NCBI GenBank assembly: GCA_018224415.1
Contig: JAGTUZ010000312.1
Location: forward strand, 1-14,083
Source: Bacteroidota bacterium
GTDB taxonomy: Bacteria; Bacteroidota; Ignavibacteria; SZUA-365
DNA length: 14,083 bases
Reading direction: 5' to 3'
Positions 7,359 to 13,750 of the stretch are shown here, piece after piece; position 1 is the first letter of the stretch; each line of letters opens with the position of its first letter. Under the pieces are notes generated by a model. That model saw only the letters and a list, made by a program, of their open reading frames with translations. It was not told the DNA's origin and made no database searches. The translations under genes were made by a program, and so were the position numbers.

Positions 7359-7387
7359 TTAATACACGTTACGAACCACAATGTCAA
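7359..7387 (-). promoter_or_regulatory. Sigma70-type promoter of the carotenoid operon
   Basis: On the minus strand a perfect -35 TTGACA (7382-7387) is separated by exactly 17 bp from -10 TATTAA (7359-7364). Transcription would start near 7352, leaving a leader of about 14 nt before the crtYc ATG. Two GTGT elements nine bases apart flank the -10 region and could be a small operator, though this is weak. The optimal spacer argues against a MerR-type (19-20 bp) light-activated promoter; repression by an unlinked factor stays possible. Confidence 0.8.
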
Positions 7388-7462
7388 GAAAAATTTCCCG
7401 CTGGGATGCCGGAATGGACGTAACAACCACGGCGGGGGACGAATGATTCCGTCGAACGAAAA

Positions 7463-7495
7463 AAAAAACCGGAGAGCGATGCTCTCCGGTTTTTT
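7463..7495 (-). terminator. Intrinsic terminator downstream of the ferredoxin gene
   Basis: A perfect 15-bp inverted repeat: arms 7463-7477 and 7481-7495 with a 3-nt loop. The core ACCGGAGAGC pairs with GCTCTCCGGT, flanked by A/T runs. Read on the minus strand it ends in about ten T residues (7468 down to 7459). It lies 34 bp past the ferredoxin stop and about 75 bp before the crt promoter, so it separates the two transcripts. Confidence 0.93.
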
Positions 7496-7529
7496 CACTC
7501 GACTCTATGTCTGTGAATGGCGTGCGGTT

Positions 7530-7760
7530 TTACTCGTTAATGATGGCATCGGACGGGCACACATCGATGCACGTCGGCGTGTCGGAATAGCCTTCGCACA
7601 AGTTGCAAAGATCCGGAACGCTGAAGGTGATGTCGTTGCTCATCGGGGGACGGGTTTCCCCGTTTACTTCATAGCTCGTGCCGGCATCGAAAATCGCGTT
7701 GGTGGGGCATTCGTCGATGCATGCTGCGCAGTTGATGCAATCATCGGTGATGACGATCAT
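7530..7760 (-). CDS. 2[4Fe-4S] dicluster ferredoxin
   Basis: A 76-aa acidic electron carrier. Cluster motif I is Cys8-x2-Cys11-x2-Cys14-x3-Cys18-Pro. Motif II is Cys52-x2-Cys55-x8-Cys64-x3-Cys68-Pro; the eight-residue gap is the Alvin/Chlorobium-type arrangement and usually goes with low-potential clusters. About 33 residues separate the two halves, longer than in clostridial ferredoxins, as in Bacteroidota/Chlorobi homologues. It is soluble and cytoplasmic, with no signal peptide. The ATG at 7760 (MIVITDDC) is supported by AAAGG about eight bases upstream. It has its own promoter and a strong terminator and is probably monocistronic. Its partner enzyme is not apparent; a link to the carotenoid desaturases next door is not supported by anything but location. 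Confidence 0.95.
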   Translation of the reverse strand: MIVITDDCINCAACIDECPTNAIFDAGTSYEVNGETRPPMSNDITFSVPDLCNLCEGYSDTPTCIDVCPSDAIINE

Positions 7761-7796
7761 TTCAGGTACCTTTCTGAAAGTAACAAGTGAAAATGT

Positions 7797-7820
7797 GAAG
7801 CACGGTGCACATCGTGCTTC
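7797..7820 (-). promoter_or_regulatory. Inverted repeat at the ferredoxin transcription start
   Basis: Perfect 8-bp arms GAAGCACG (7797-7804) and CGTGCTTC (7813-7820) around an 8-nt centre that includes the palindrome GTGCAC. It falls at the predicted +1. It could be an operator, or it could form a hairpin at the extreme 5' end of the mRNA. No T-run follows on either strand that would make it a good terminator. Confidence 0.55.
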
Positions 7821-7824
7821 TACT

Positions 7825-7853
7825 AAAATACCAGCCCCTGATTTGAGAAGCAA
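7825..7853 (-). promoter_or_regulatory. Putative promoter of the ferredoxin gene
   Basis: On the minus strand TTGCTT (7848-7853) and TATTTT (7825-7830) are spaced by 17 bp. The predicted start is near 7818, giving a leader of about 58 nt. The -35 sits within an imperfect inverted repeat (gcaat/attgc at 7850-7854 and 7863-7867). Moderately convincing by eye; the -10 is AT-rich but not consensus. Confidence 0.5.
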
Positions 7854-7915
7854 TGCATCTTTATTGCTCTAATTTGGACTAGATATATCCGGAAGAGGAC
7901 CGGCGCACGCCATGA

Positions 7916-9136
7916 TCAGAAATGCCACTCTCCTTTCAGGTACAGGGACATTGGATAGTACCAGTACTCGTCGCCGTTGTCGCCATACGGGAGCAAAAGG
8001 CCCGCCGTGAGGGCGGTGTTCTCCGAACTCGACCAGTTCGCGGCAAGCGAGACAAAGCCACTGCCGTCGCCGATGTTCTGCAGCAGTCCGGCCGTCGCGT
8101 TCACAAGGGGGTGCAGCAGGTAGGTCCCGCCGGCATAGAGATATTTGGTGTTCAGATGCAGGATGTCACCGCGGAACAGTCGTGGTAGGTCCCCTGCGTA
8201 ATCGCCGGGATCGGTATTCCCCTCGCCGCTGTACAGGTATTCGATCAGGCCGTAGAACTCCGGTGTGAACTGGTAATCGGCGCCGATGACCAGACGCAGG
8301 TAATCGGAATTCGGCATGTCTTCCCCCTCGGTGAAATAGACAGCCTCGCCGCGCACACCAGCTTCGAACAGGTTGCCGGCGAAGTCGCCGCCGAACACGA
8401 CACGTCGGTCGAACCATCCCCCTATCGCGGAGACGTCAAACTCGAGGTAATTCGTCCGGAAGCGGATGCCGTAATTCGTACTGTCCGGCGCGGCTGGCGC
8501 GCCTTCACGCTGACCACGTGCGCTGCGGAAATTGACGACTGCTTGTACGTCGGTGAAGGATCCGAGATAGAGTTTCGCCGAAATGGCGTCCGCACCTTCT
8601 TTTTCGAGCTGGTCGAAACTGGCGGGATTGATCGGATTGAACAGGTCGGTGGGATTCCAGATCCGGCCGGTTCCCCACTGAATGCGTTGACGTCCGGCAA
8701 TCACACTTCCCCATATGAAATTCTGACGGAAGTACAGCCGGTCGACGTAGTGCTGCAGCGAAACGTTGTCCTCCTCTATCGGCTGCCACCGCAGGGTGGC
8801 GGCCTGCCGGTTGCTGCGCTCGACCGGTCTGCCGAACGGCATGTTTCCGGAACTGAACAGCAGGTCGACTTCATGTTCCAGTGAGACACTCGCTCCCTCC
8901 CAGAGACGCAATGTCGGCCGGAGGCGCAGCCGCGTCAGATTCACTGCCATACCCTCGTCATAGCCGCCGGGCCGCGGTGCCAGCGCGGAGAGCCGGGAAA
9001 GCAGTGATTCGTCGAAACGCTGGTACATGGGCAGGTCGACAATATACCCCGAGAATTCCGCCTCCACCTGAGCCAGCACTGGGGTAGCCATGAACAGCAG
9101 AACGGCCACCGCCGCAGGGACGATTTTCCTTCTCAT
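7916..9136 (-). CDS. Outer-membrane beta-barrel protein of the ABC transport module (DUF1302-like pattern)
   Basis: A 406-aa exported protein. Residues 1-22 form a signal peptide (MRRKIVP, a hydrophobic core, then VLA before Q). The mature part is rich in alternating hydrophobic/aromatic strands and ends in Trp-His-Phe, the usual C-terminal aromatic signal for barrel insertion. A conserved-looking block reads GRQRIQWGTGRIWNPTDLFNP, followed by NPASFDQLEKEGADA. From memory this resembles the GRQ-x-x-x-WG and NP elements of DUF1302 outer-membrane proteins, but I cannot confirm family membership. The start at ATG 9136 is supported by AGGAG seven bases upstream; an earlier in-frame start at 9196 adds a non-signal-like segment. 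It follows the ATPase gene by 68 bp and probably belongs to that operon, serving as the outer-membrane receiver or pore. Confidence 0.82.
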   Translation of the reverse strand: MRRKIVPAAVAVLLFMATPVLAQVEAEFSGYIVDLPMYQRFDESLLSRLSALAPRPGGYDEGMAVNLTRLRLRPTLRLWEGASVSLEHEVDLLFSSGNMPFGRPVERSNRQAATLRWQPIEEDNVSLQHYVDRLYFRQNFIWGSVIAGRQRIQWGTGRIWNPTDLFNPINPASFDQLEKEGADAISAKLYLGSFTDVQAVVNFRSARGQREGAPAAPDSTNYGIRFRTNYLEFDVSAIGGWFDRRVVFGGDFAGNLFEAGVRGEAVYFTEGEDMPNSDYLRLVIGADYQFTPEFYGLIEYLYSGEGNTDPGDYAGDLPRLFRGDILHLNTKYLYAGGTYLLHPLVNATAGLLQNIGDGSGFVSLAANWSSSENTALTAGLLLPYGDNGDEYWYYPMSLYLKGEWHF

Positions 9137-9147
9137 GCTATAGCTCC

Positions 9148-9163
9148 TTCCCGCAAACGGGAA
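9148..9163 (-). promoter_or_regulatory. Small hairpin abutting the Shine-Dalgarno of the barrel gene
   Basis: On the minus strand TTCCCG (9158-9163) pairs with CGGGAA (9148-9153) across the loop TTTG. The 3' arm runs into the AGGAG Shine-Dalgarno (9144-9148). It is not a terminator, since no T-run follows it. It may modulate translation or protect the 3' part of a processed operon mRNA; this is inference. Confidence 0.4.
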
Positions 9164-9204
9164 AAATGAATCCGGAGTGACGCAACAAGATAGCATAGTG
9201 CGCC

Positions 9205-9894
9205 CTACGGTTCCAGTATTTCGTCTTTTTCGATCATACCGTCACGCAGAAGGATCAGCCTCCGCGCACGCTCGATGACCTGCTGGTCATGGGAGGAAAA
9301 GATGAAGGTGAGACCGTGCTCCCGGTTCATTCGCTGCATCAAGTCGAGTAGGTTTGCGCCGGTTTCGGAATCAAGGTTGGCGGTTGGTTCGTCGGCGAGG
9401 ATGATCGACGGATTCGTGACGATGGCGCGTGCCACGGCCACACGCTGCTGCTGGCCGCCGCTCATCTCGTTGGGACGCTTGTTCGCCAGCTCTTCGATGT
9501 CCAATTCGCCCAGCACTTCCATTGCGCGTTCGCGGCGCTTCTGCTGGTCGATGCCCATGAGCATCATCGTGAATTCGACGTTCTCCATCGCGGTGAGCAC
9601 GGGAATGAGATTGTACGCCTGGAACACGAAGCCGAGCTTTTCCAGACGAATGGCGGCGATGGCGTCTTTCGATTTGAGACTGATGTCTTCCGATTCCAGG
9701 AACACGCGTCCCTGTGTCGGCGCGTCCAGCGCTCCCATGACATTGAGCAGCGTGGTCTTGCCGCTGCCGGATGGACCCGCGATCACCACAAATGCTCCCT
9801 TCTCGATGCGCAGGTCGATGCCGCGCAGGGCGTGCACGGGCACGCCGTTGTCGGAATAGGTCTTGTGCACTCCTTCGAGGCGGATGACTTCCAT
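9205..9894 (-). CDS. LolD/MacB-type ABC transporter ATPase
   Basis: A 229-aa ATP-binding subunit with all motifs intact: Walker A GPSGSGKTT (40-48), Q-loop VFQAYNLIP (Gln92), signature MSGGQQQR (144-151), Walker B IILADE (164-169), D-loop NLD and switch His202 (SSHDQQ). The sequence style (EGVHKTY, ALRGIDL, ADEPTANLD) places it in the LolD/MacB/FtsE group. These ATPases drive FtsX-fold permeases that act mechanically on periplasmic or lipid-anchored substrates. It would power the two permeases encoded just upstream. I prefer ATG 9894 (MEVIRLEGVHKTY), which has GGAAG upstream. ATG 9936 overlaps the permease stop by 8 bp and would add 14 polar residues (MYDEEQKRKPNGSI). The stop is 68 bp before the barrel gene. 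Confidence 0.95.
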   Translation of the reverse strand: MEVIRLEGVHKTYSDNGVPVHALRGIDLRIEKGAFVVIAGPSGSGKTTLLNVMGALDAPTQGRVFLESEDISLKSKDAIAAIRLEKLGFVFQAYNLIPVLTAMENVEFTMMLMGIDQQKRRERAMEVLGELDIEELANKRPNEMSGGQQQRVAVARAIVTNPSIILADEPTANLDSETGANLLDLMQRMNREHGLTFIFSSHDQQVIERARRLILLRDGMIEKDEILEP

Positions 9895-9928
9895 GATGCT
9901 TCCGTTCGGTTTGCGTTTTTGTTCTTCG

Positions 9929-11143
9929 TCATACATAGCGGATGGCGGTGACGGGCTGCAGGCGTGTGGCCTTCAGCGCGGGATACAAGGCGCCGAGCAG
10001 GGCGGTCAGGGGAATGATGACAACAACGCTGAGAATACTGCTCGCGGTCAACTGCGGATAGATCACCGCTCCGACGCCGAAGGAATTGAGCCCTTCGGCA
10101 AACAAACTGAGATCGATACCCACTGCCCCGAGCGCCAGCACACCAGCGACACCGGCCAGCATCCCCGCGGCCGTGCCCATCGCGCTCAGCAGCAAGGCCT
10201 CGGCCATGACCATGCGGAACACGGCGCTGTTCTTCATGCCGATCGCCATGAGCACACCGAATTCCTGGATGCGCTCGAAGACGGACATCAGCATGGTGTT
10301 GATGATGCCGAAGATCATTGCGAGGCCAATGACGACGTACAGCACCAGCATCATCTGCCCGTACATGTCGACCATGTACACCAGCATCGGCATGAGGTCA
10401 CGGTAGCTGAGCACTTCGTATCCGTCTCCGAGCGTCGTGCGCAGTTCCTTCGCGATCCGGTCGACGTCCTCGATGTTGTCGACGATCACCGCGTACTCGA
10501 GTACGCGCTGCTCCATCTCGAGCATGTCCTGCATGCCGGAAAGCGATGTAAACATGTGTTTCTTGTCGAATTCGGAGCTGACGGTCTGATACATGCCGAC
10601 CACGCGGAACAGGTCCGAACCCACGTCGCCGCCCAGCGCCGAGGCCATGCCAACGACTTTATCTCCGAGTCCGATGCCCAGCTTCTCGGCCATGCGCCGT
10701 CCGATCACCACTTCATTGGGCTTTCCACTCAGGTAAGATCCCTCGACCACCGACGCCGCGATCGAGGTCACCGCGGATTCGCGCTCCGGCTCGACGCCGA
10801 CGATAAGTCCGCCGGACGAATTGAGCGCGCTGCTCAGCAGTCCGAACGTGATCACTCGGCGACTCCAGGTTTGCACGCCTTTTGTTTCGCCCAGCGCCCG
10901 CTCCACGAGCTGACGGTCGGGTATGGCGTTCTGTATCACCTGGTTGTCGTTGAACCCCTTCGCGTGAATTTGAATGTGCGAGATGTGTGATCCGATCTGG
11001 TTGTCGAGCATCTGCTGCACCATACCGATCGACAGCCCGTCGGTCAGCATCGCAAAAGCAACACCCACGACGATCGACGTCATGATGATCAGCGAACGGC
11101 GACGGTTTCTCCAGATGTTTCTCCAGGCAATGGTCAGCAGCAT
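9929..11143 (-). CDS. FtsX/MacB-type ABC permease, second of the pair
   Basis: A 404-aa inner-membrane permease with the MacB/LolC/LolE layout. TM1 lies after the basic start (IAWRNIWRNRRRSLII). A large periplasmic domain follows (about residues 40-265, including VIGRRMAEKLGIGLGDKV). Three C-terminal TM helices come next, with GIINTMLMSVFERIQEFGVL typical of the FtsX domain, and the end reads LKATRLQPVTAIRYV. The upstream permease has the same architecture and near-identical N-terminal WRN-RNRRR motif but otherwise diverges, so the two probably form a LolCE-like heterodimer. ATG 11143 shares a base with the upstream stop (TGATG); GTG 11146 is a 4-bp-overlap alternative. The ATPase gene follows immediately. 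Substrate unknown. Confidence 0.92.
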   Translation of the reverse strand: MLLTIAWRNIWRNRRRSLIIMTSIVVGVAFAMLTDGLSIGMVQQMLDNQIGSHISHIQIHAKGFNDNQVIQNAIPDRQLVERALGETKGVQTWSRRVITFGLLSSALNSSGGLIVGVEPERESAVTSIAASVVEGSYLSGKPNEVVIGRRMAEKLGIGLGDKVVGMASALGGDVGSDLFRVVGMYQTVSSEFDKKHMFTSLSGMQDMLEMEQRVLEYAVIVDNIEDVDRIAKELRTTLGDGYEVLSYRDLMPMLVYMVDMYGQMMLVLYVVIGLAMIFGIINTMLMSVFERIQEFGVLMAIGMKNSAVFRMVMAEALLLSAMGTAAGMLAGVAGVLALGAVGIDLSLFAEGLNSFGVGAVIYPQLTASSILSVVVIIPLTALLGALYPALKATRLQPVTAIRYV

Positions 11144-12372
11144 CACGTGTACCTGATTCCTTTGAGTGCTTCCAGTTTGGCGACGCGCCGCAGCGGGTAC
11201 AGCGCGGACAGTATCGAGATGACAAGGACGGACAGGGAGGAATTGACGAAGCTCGAGAGCTGCACGACGGAGCGCATCACCGGCAGAAATCCGTACTCCT
11301 CGTAGATGCCCGCGAACTCACCGGTGAACACGATGGGCTCGACGGAGAAGTACCAGTTCACCGCAAGCCCGAGGATATTGCCGACGACGATACCGATCAA
11401 CGTGATGAACACCGTTTCAATCAACACCAGACGCACCAGAAATCGTTGCGGCGTTCCCATCGCAAGCAGGATGCCGAATTCCCGGAAGCGCTCGGTCACA
11501 GACATAAGCACGGTGTTCAGGATCCCAAAGGACACGATAATGAGCAGAATGCCGAGATACAGAATGCCGCTGTAATTGTCGAGGTCAATGCCCTGTTTAA
11601 GCTCGGTCATGACTTCCTCCCAGGGACGCGCACGCACCGTGGTCGTGTCAAGGCGTGCGTTCAAGTCCTCGGTCACGTCGGCGACGTCATGCAGGTCATG
11701 CAGTGCCACCGCGACGACGTTGACGCGACCTGGCATACTGAGCAGTTCCTGAAGGGCGCCGAGGCCGACGAACACCGCGCTCCGGTCGAAATCACCCAAA
11801 CCGGTTTTCACTGTCCCGACGATGCGGTATTTCGCGTTCCCCAGCGAACCGTCGTAGCCCTGCGCGAGCACCACGATCTCTTCGCCGACCGTCGCGCGCA
11901 GGTTCTTCAGCATGGTCGCTCCCACGACGATCTCTGCGGCATCGGGAGAGGAAATCATGCGTCCTTCGTGCAGCTGGCCGACCAGCCGCGTCACACGCTG
12001 CTCCACCGCGGGATCGATGCCGAACAGCGCCGTGCCTTGGGAATTGTCGCCGTAGCTGAGGAGACCATCGGCATACACTCGGGGAGCGAAACCCCGTACG
12101 CGTGCATCCCCGTCGAGAAATCGGCGTTTGTCCTCCTCGAAACGAAAACCCTTCTGCAGCGAAGGATTGTCAAGGTACTGCGGATGCTGCAGCTGCAGGT
12201 ATCCGGAAAAGAGATTGAGAGAGAATGTGATGTTGTGTTCGTATGTGCCGAGCTGTATGCCGCGCATGACAATGACAAGCCAGGTGGCGAACACCACCGC
12301 GGTGATGGTGATGAGGGTCCGGCGCCTGTTCCGCCAGAGATTCCGCCACGCGAGCCGGAGCAGGAGTTTCAC
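11143..12372 (-). CDS. FtsX/MacB-type ABC permease, first of the pair
   Basis: A 409-aa inner-membrane permease. It has the basic N-terminus LAWRNLWRNRRRTLIT, TM1, a periplasmic domain (about residues 40-265, containing VVGATMLKNLRATVGEEIVV), then three TM helices starting at GILYLGILLIIVSFGILNTVLMSVTERFREF and the C-terminal VAKLEALKGIRYT. An unusually long periplasmic loop (about 40 residues after AVNWYF, including FTGEFAGIYEEYG) precedes the last TM helix. The start is GTG at 12372, 2 bp after the LolA-like gene stop, with GGGGGA about eight bases upstream. LolC/LolE and MacB are the nearest described families; the pairing with a LolA-like protein favours a Lol-like lipid or lipoprotein handling role, which is inference. 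Confidence 0.92.
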   Translation of the reverse strand: MKLLLRLAWRNLWRNRRRTLITITAVVFATWLVIVMRGIQLGTYEHNITFSLNLFSGYLQLQHPQYLDNPSLQKGFRFEEDKRRFLDGDARVRGFAPRVYADGLLSYGDNSQGTALFGIDPAVEQRVTRLVGQLHEGRMISSPDAAEIVVGATMLKNLRATVGEEIVVLAQGYDGSLGNAKYRIVGTVKTGLGDFDRSAVFVGLGALQELLSMPGRVNVVAVALHDLHDVADVTEDLNARLDTTTVRARPWEEVMTELKQGIDLDNYSGILYLGILLIIVSFGILNTVLMSVTERFREFGILLAMGTPQRFLVRLVLIETVFITLIGIVVGNILGLAVNWYFSVEPIVFTGEFAGIYEEYGFLPVMRSVVQLSSFVNSSLSVLVISILSALYPLRRVAKLEALKGIRYT

Positions 12373-12374
12373 GG

Positions 12375-13148
12375 TCAGTTCCCCCGCTCGAGTTCACGGA
12401 AGGAAAACACGCGATCCGGAATTACGACATTGAAATCCACATCGATGATTTTGAATTCCGTGCGATGGCCCTCCTTCACCTTGTTGTACATCGACCATTT
12501 CGCCGGGAGCAGCCGCCCGTCCATCCTGCGGAAATCCGAGTACACCATGTAGCGCATCAGCTGTCCATTCTCGTCGTAATACTGCGTGAGCGAGGCGAGA
12601 TAGTCTTTCTTTCGCACCCAAGTGTACAGCTTGCCCCAGACCACGGCGGCATCAGGATGCGGCACAGAGACGATTTTCCAGCACTCCTCGCCGTTGAGTA
12701 CTTCTTCAGCGATGAATCGGTGGTCGTAATCATCGCTCATGCTCGACTCACGTGCGAGATCGTCGTTCGTGAAGTCCGAGCCGTTCCACGACTGCAACAT
12801 CATCGAGGGCGGGATCTTGATGGTGGTTTCCGTCGCCTTGAGATAATTCCACATCTCATTTCCGATCTTGAGCCACTTGTTGCCGGCTTCCTTTTTCGGA
12901 GCGATCGTGCGGATCAGCGAACGGTCATTGACCTCATCCCACCAGTAGTCCATCTTCATGCCACGTGTGTAATCGGGCGTCACCACGGTCATTTCGTATG
13001 TACCGCGGCTGGTCTTCCCCCGCAGGATGTTTTCGGCCTTCTCGATGATTTCCGCGGCGGTCGGAGCGGCGGCGGCGCCCTGTTTCTGAGCCTGAGCGGT
13101 AAATGTCGCGATGAGCAGAACAACAGCAAGCTGCGTGATGTGTTTCAT
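12375..13148 (-). CDS. LolA-like periplasmic protein (outer membrane lipoprotein-sorting family)
   Basis: A 257-aa secreted protein with a signal peptide of about 20 residues (MKHITQLAVVLLIATFTAQA before QK) and no lipobox Cys. The mature region fits the LolA_like / outer-membrane lipoprotein-sorting domain: RGTYEMTVVTPDYTRGMKMD, KEAGNKWLKIGNEMWNYL, the MMLQSWNGSDFTNDDLARES block (the family's gSDFsydDl core), KDYLASLTQYYDENG and the late LLPAKWSMYN. Such half-barrel proteins carry an acyl chain or lipid through the periplasm. The ATG at 13148 overlaps the regulator stop as ATGA. Placed directly before two LolCE-like permeases, it would collect cargo released by them, or deliver it to the barrel protein at the end of the operon. 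It differs from housekeeping LolA in sequence and context, so cargo is open. Confidence 0.9.
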   Translation of the reverse strand: MKHITQLAVVLLIATFTAQAQKQGAAAAPTAAEIIEKAENILRGKTSRGTYEMTVVTPDYTRGMKMDYWWDEVNDRSLIRTIAPKKEAGNKWLKIGNEMWNYLKATETTIKIPPSMMLQSWNGSDFTNDDLARESSMSDDYDHRFIAEEVLNGEECWKIVSVPHPDAAVVWGKLYTWVRKKDYLASLTQYYDENGQLMRYMVYSDFRRMDGRLLPAKWSMYNKVKEGHRTEFKIIDVDFNVVIPDRVFSFRELERGN

Positions 13149-13612
13149 TTCTTGTCCTTCTTTTTCATCCATCGCGCGGTCAGCGCGGCGTATTCGTCGG
13201 AGAGGAACTGCATAAGGTCGAGATAGTCCGTGATGCGGGTGCGGGCGCGCGAACGACCTTTTCCGGCAACACGCATTCCCGCCTCCATCATGCGGGAGAG
13301 GGTCTTGATATTTGTCAGTTCGGCCTCGACTAGGCTCTGCGGGTCCGCCGCCCGGTAATAATGCCTGCGCTCGCCGCGAACCATGACCCGCTCGATCAGG
13401 CCGATGCTCTCGAGGAGACGCGCAAGGGTGCTCACCGATCCGCGGCTTGCCCCGAGACATTCCATCAACTCTTCAATCGAAAGATGCTCCTGCTCGCAGA
13501 TCAGCAGCACGCCCCACAGCCGTCCGGCCGTGCGCGAAAGTCCGAACATCTGCTCGCAGGTGCGGGCGACCTCTTCGACAAACTGCTGCTGTTCCGTATT
13601 GAGTCTTTCCAT
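13145..13612 (-). CDS. GbsR-type MarR-family transcriptional regulator
   Basis: A 155-aa winged-helix regulator. The N-terminal FGLSRTAGRLWGVLLICE stretch (about residues 23-40) is diagnostic for the GbsR/MarR subgroup. A helix-turn-helix follows (SIEELMECLGASRGSVSTLARLLESIGLI), then the wing VRGERRHYYRA; the C-terminal part is a helical dimerisation region ending in a Lys-rich tail. GbsR itself represses choline-responsive genes, but the subgroup is broad and the ligand here is unknown. It is the first gene of the transport operon and is translationally coupled to the LolA-like gene (ATGA overlap), a typical arrangement for an autoregulated local repressor. The ATG at 13612 has GGAGG five bases upstream, a strong ribosome-binding site. 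Confidence 0.93.
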   Translation of the reverse strand: MERLNTEQQQFVEEVARTCEQMFGLSRTAGRLWGVLLICEQEHLSIEELMECLGASRGSVSTLARLLESIGLIERVMVRGERRHYYRAADPQSLVEAELTNIKTLSRMMEAGMRVAGKGRSRARTRITDYLDLMQFLSDEYAALTARWMKKKDKK

Positions 13613-13649
13613 ATCGGCCTCCGGTGGGGGGAATACGACGGCAACTTAC

Positions 13650-13680
13650 GAAAGATTCAGAACTTTCAAATATTTCTGAA
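13650..13680. promoter_or_regulatory. Overlapping inverted repeats, candidate GbsR/MarR operator
   Basis: The 138-bp divergent region holds TTCAGAA (13656-13662) and its exact inverse TTCTGAA (13674-13680), separated by 11 bp. It also holds GAAAG (13650-13654) and CTTTC (13663-13667) bracketing the left arm. The AT-rich tract would also have to house the promoters in both directions. Symmetric AT-rich sites of this size are typical for dimeric MarR-family proteins. Function is inferred from position beside the regulator gene; I could not assign -10/-35 elements with confidence. Confidence 0.55.
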
Positions 13681-13750
13681 ATAAACTGTGAGGCGATTTG
13701 CAGGCGGGACGCATCTTGCAGATATTTACGGAAACATCCACCCGAAACGC

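Noticed and set aside
7382..7387. MerR/CarH-type light-responsive crt promoter
   Set aside because: The spacer is the optimal 17 bp rather than 19-20 bp, and no MerR-type gene is in the window.
9863..10990. His/Asp-rich plus-strand open frame (375 aa), superficially metal-binding
   Set aside because: Composition reflects the reverse complement of the permease gene; no domain order is seen.
11446..12552. Plus-strand open frame (368 aa)
   Set aside because: Antisense to the first permease and the LolA-like gene; shadow frame.
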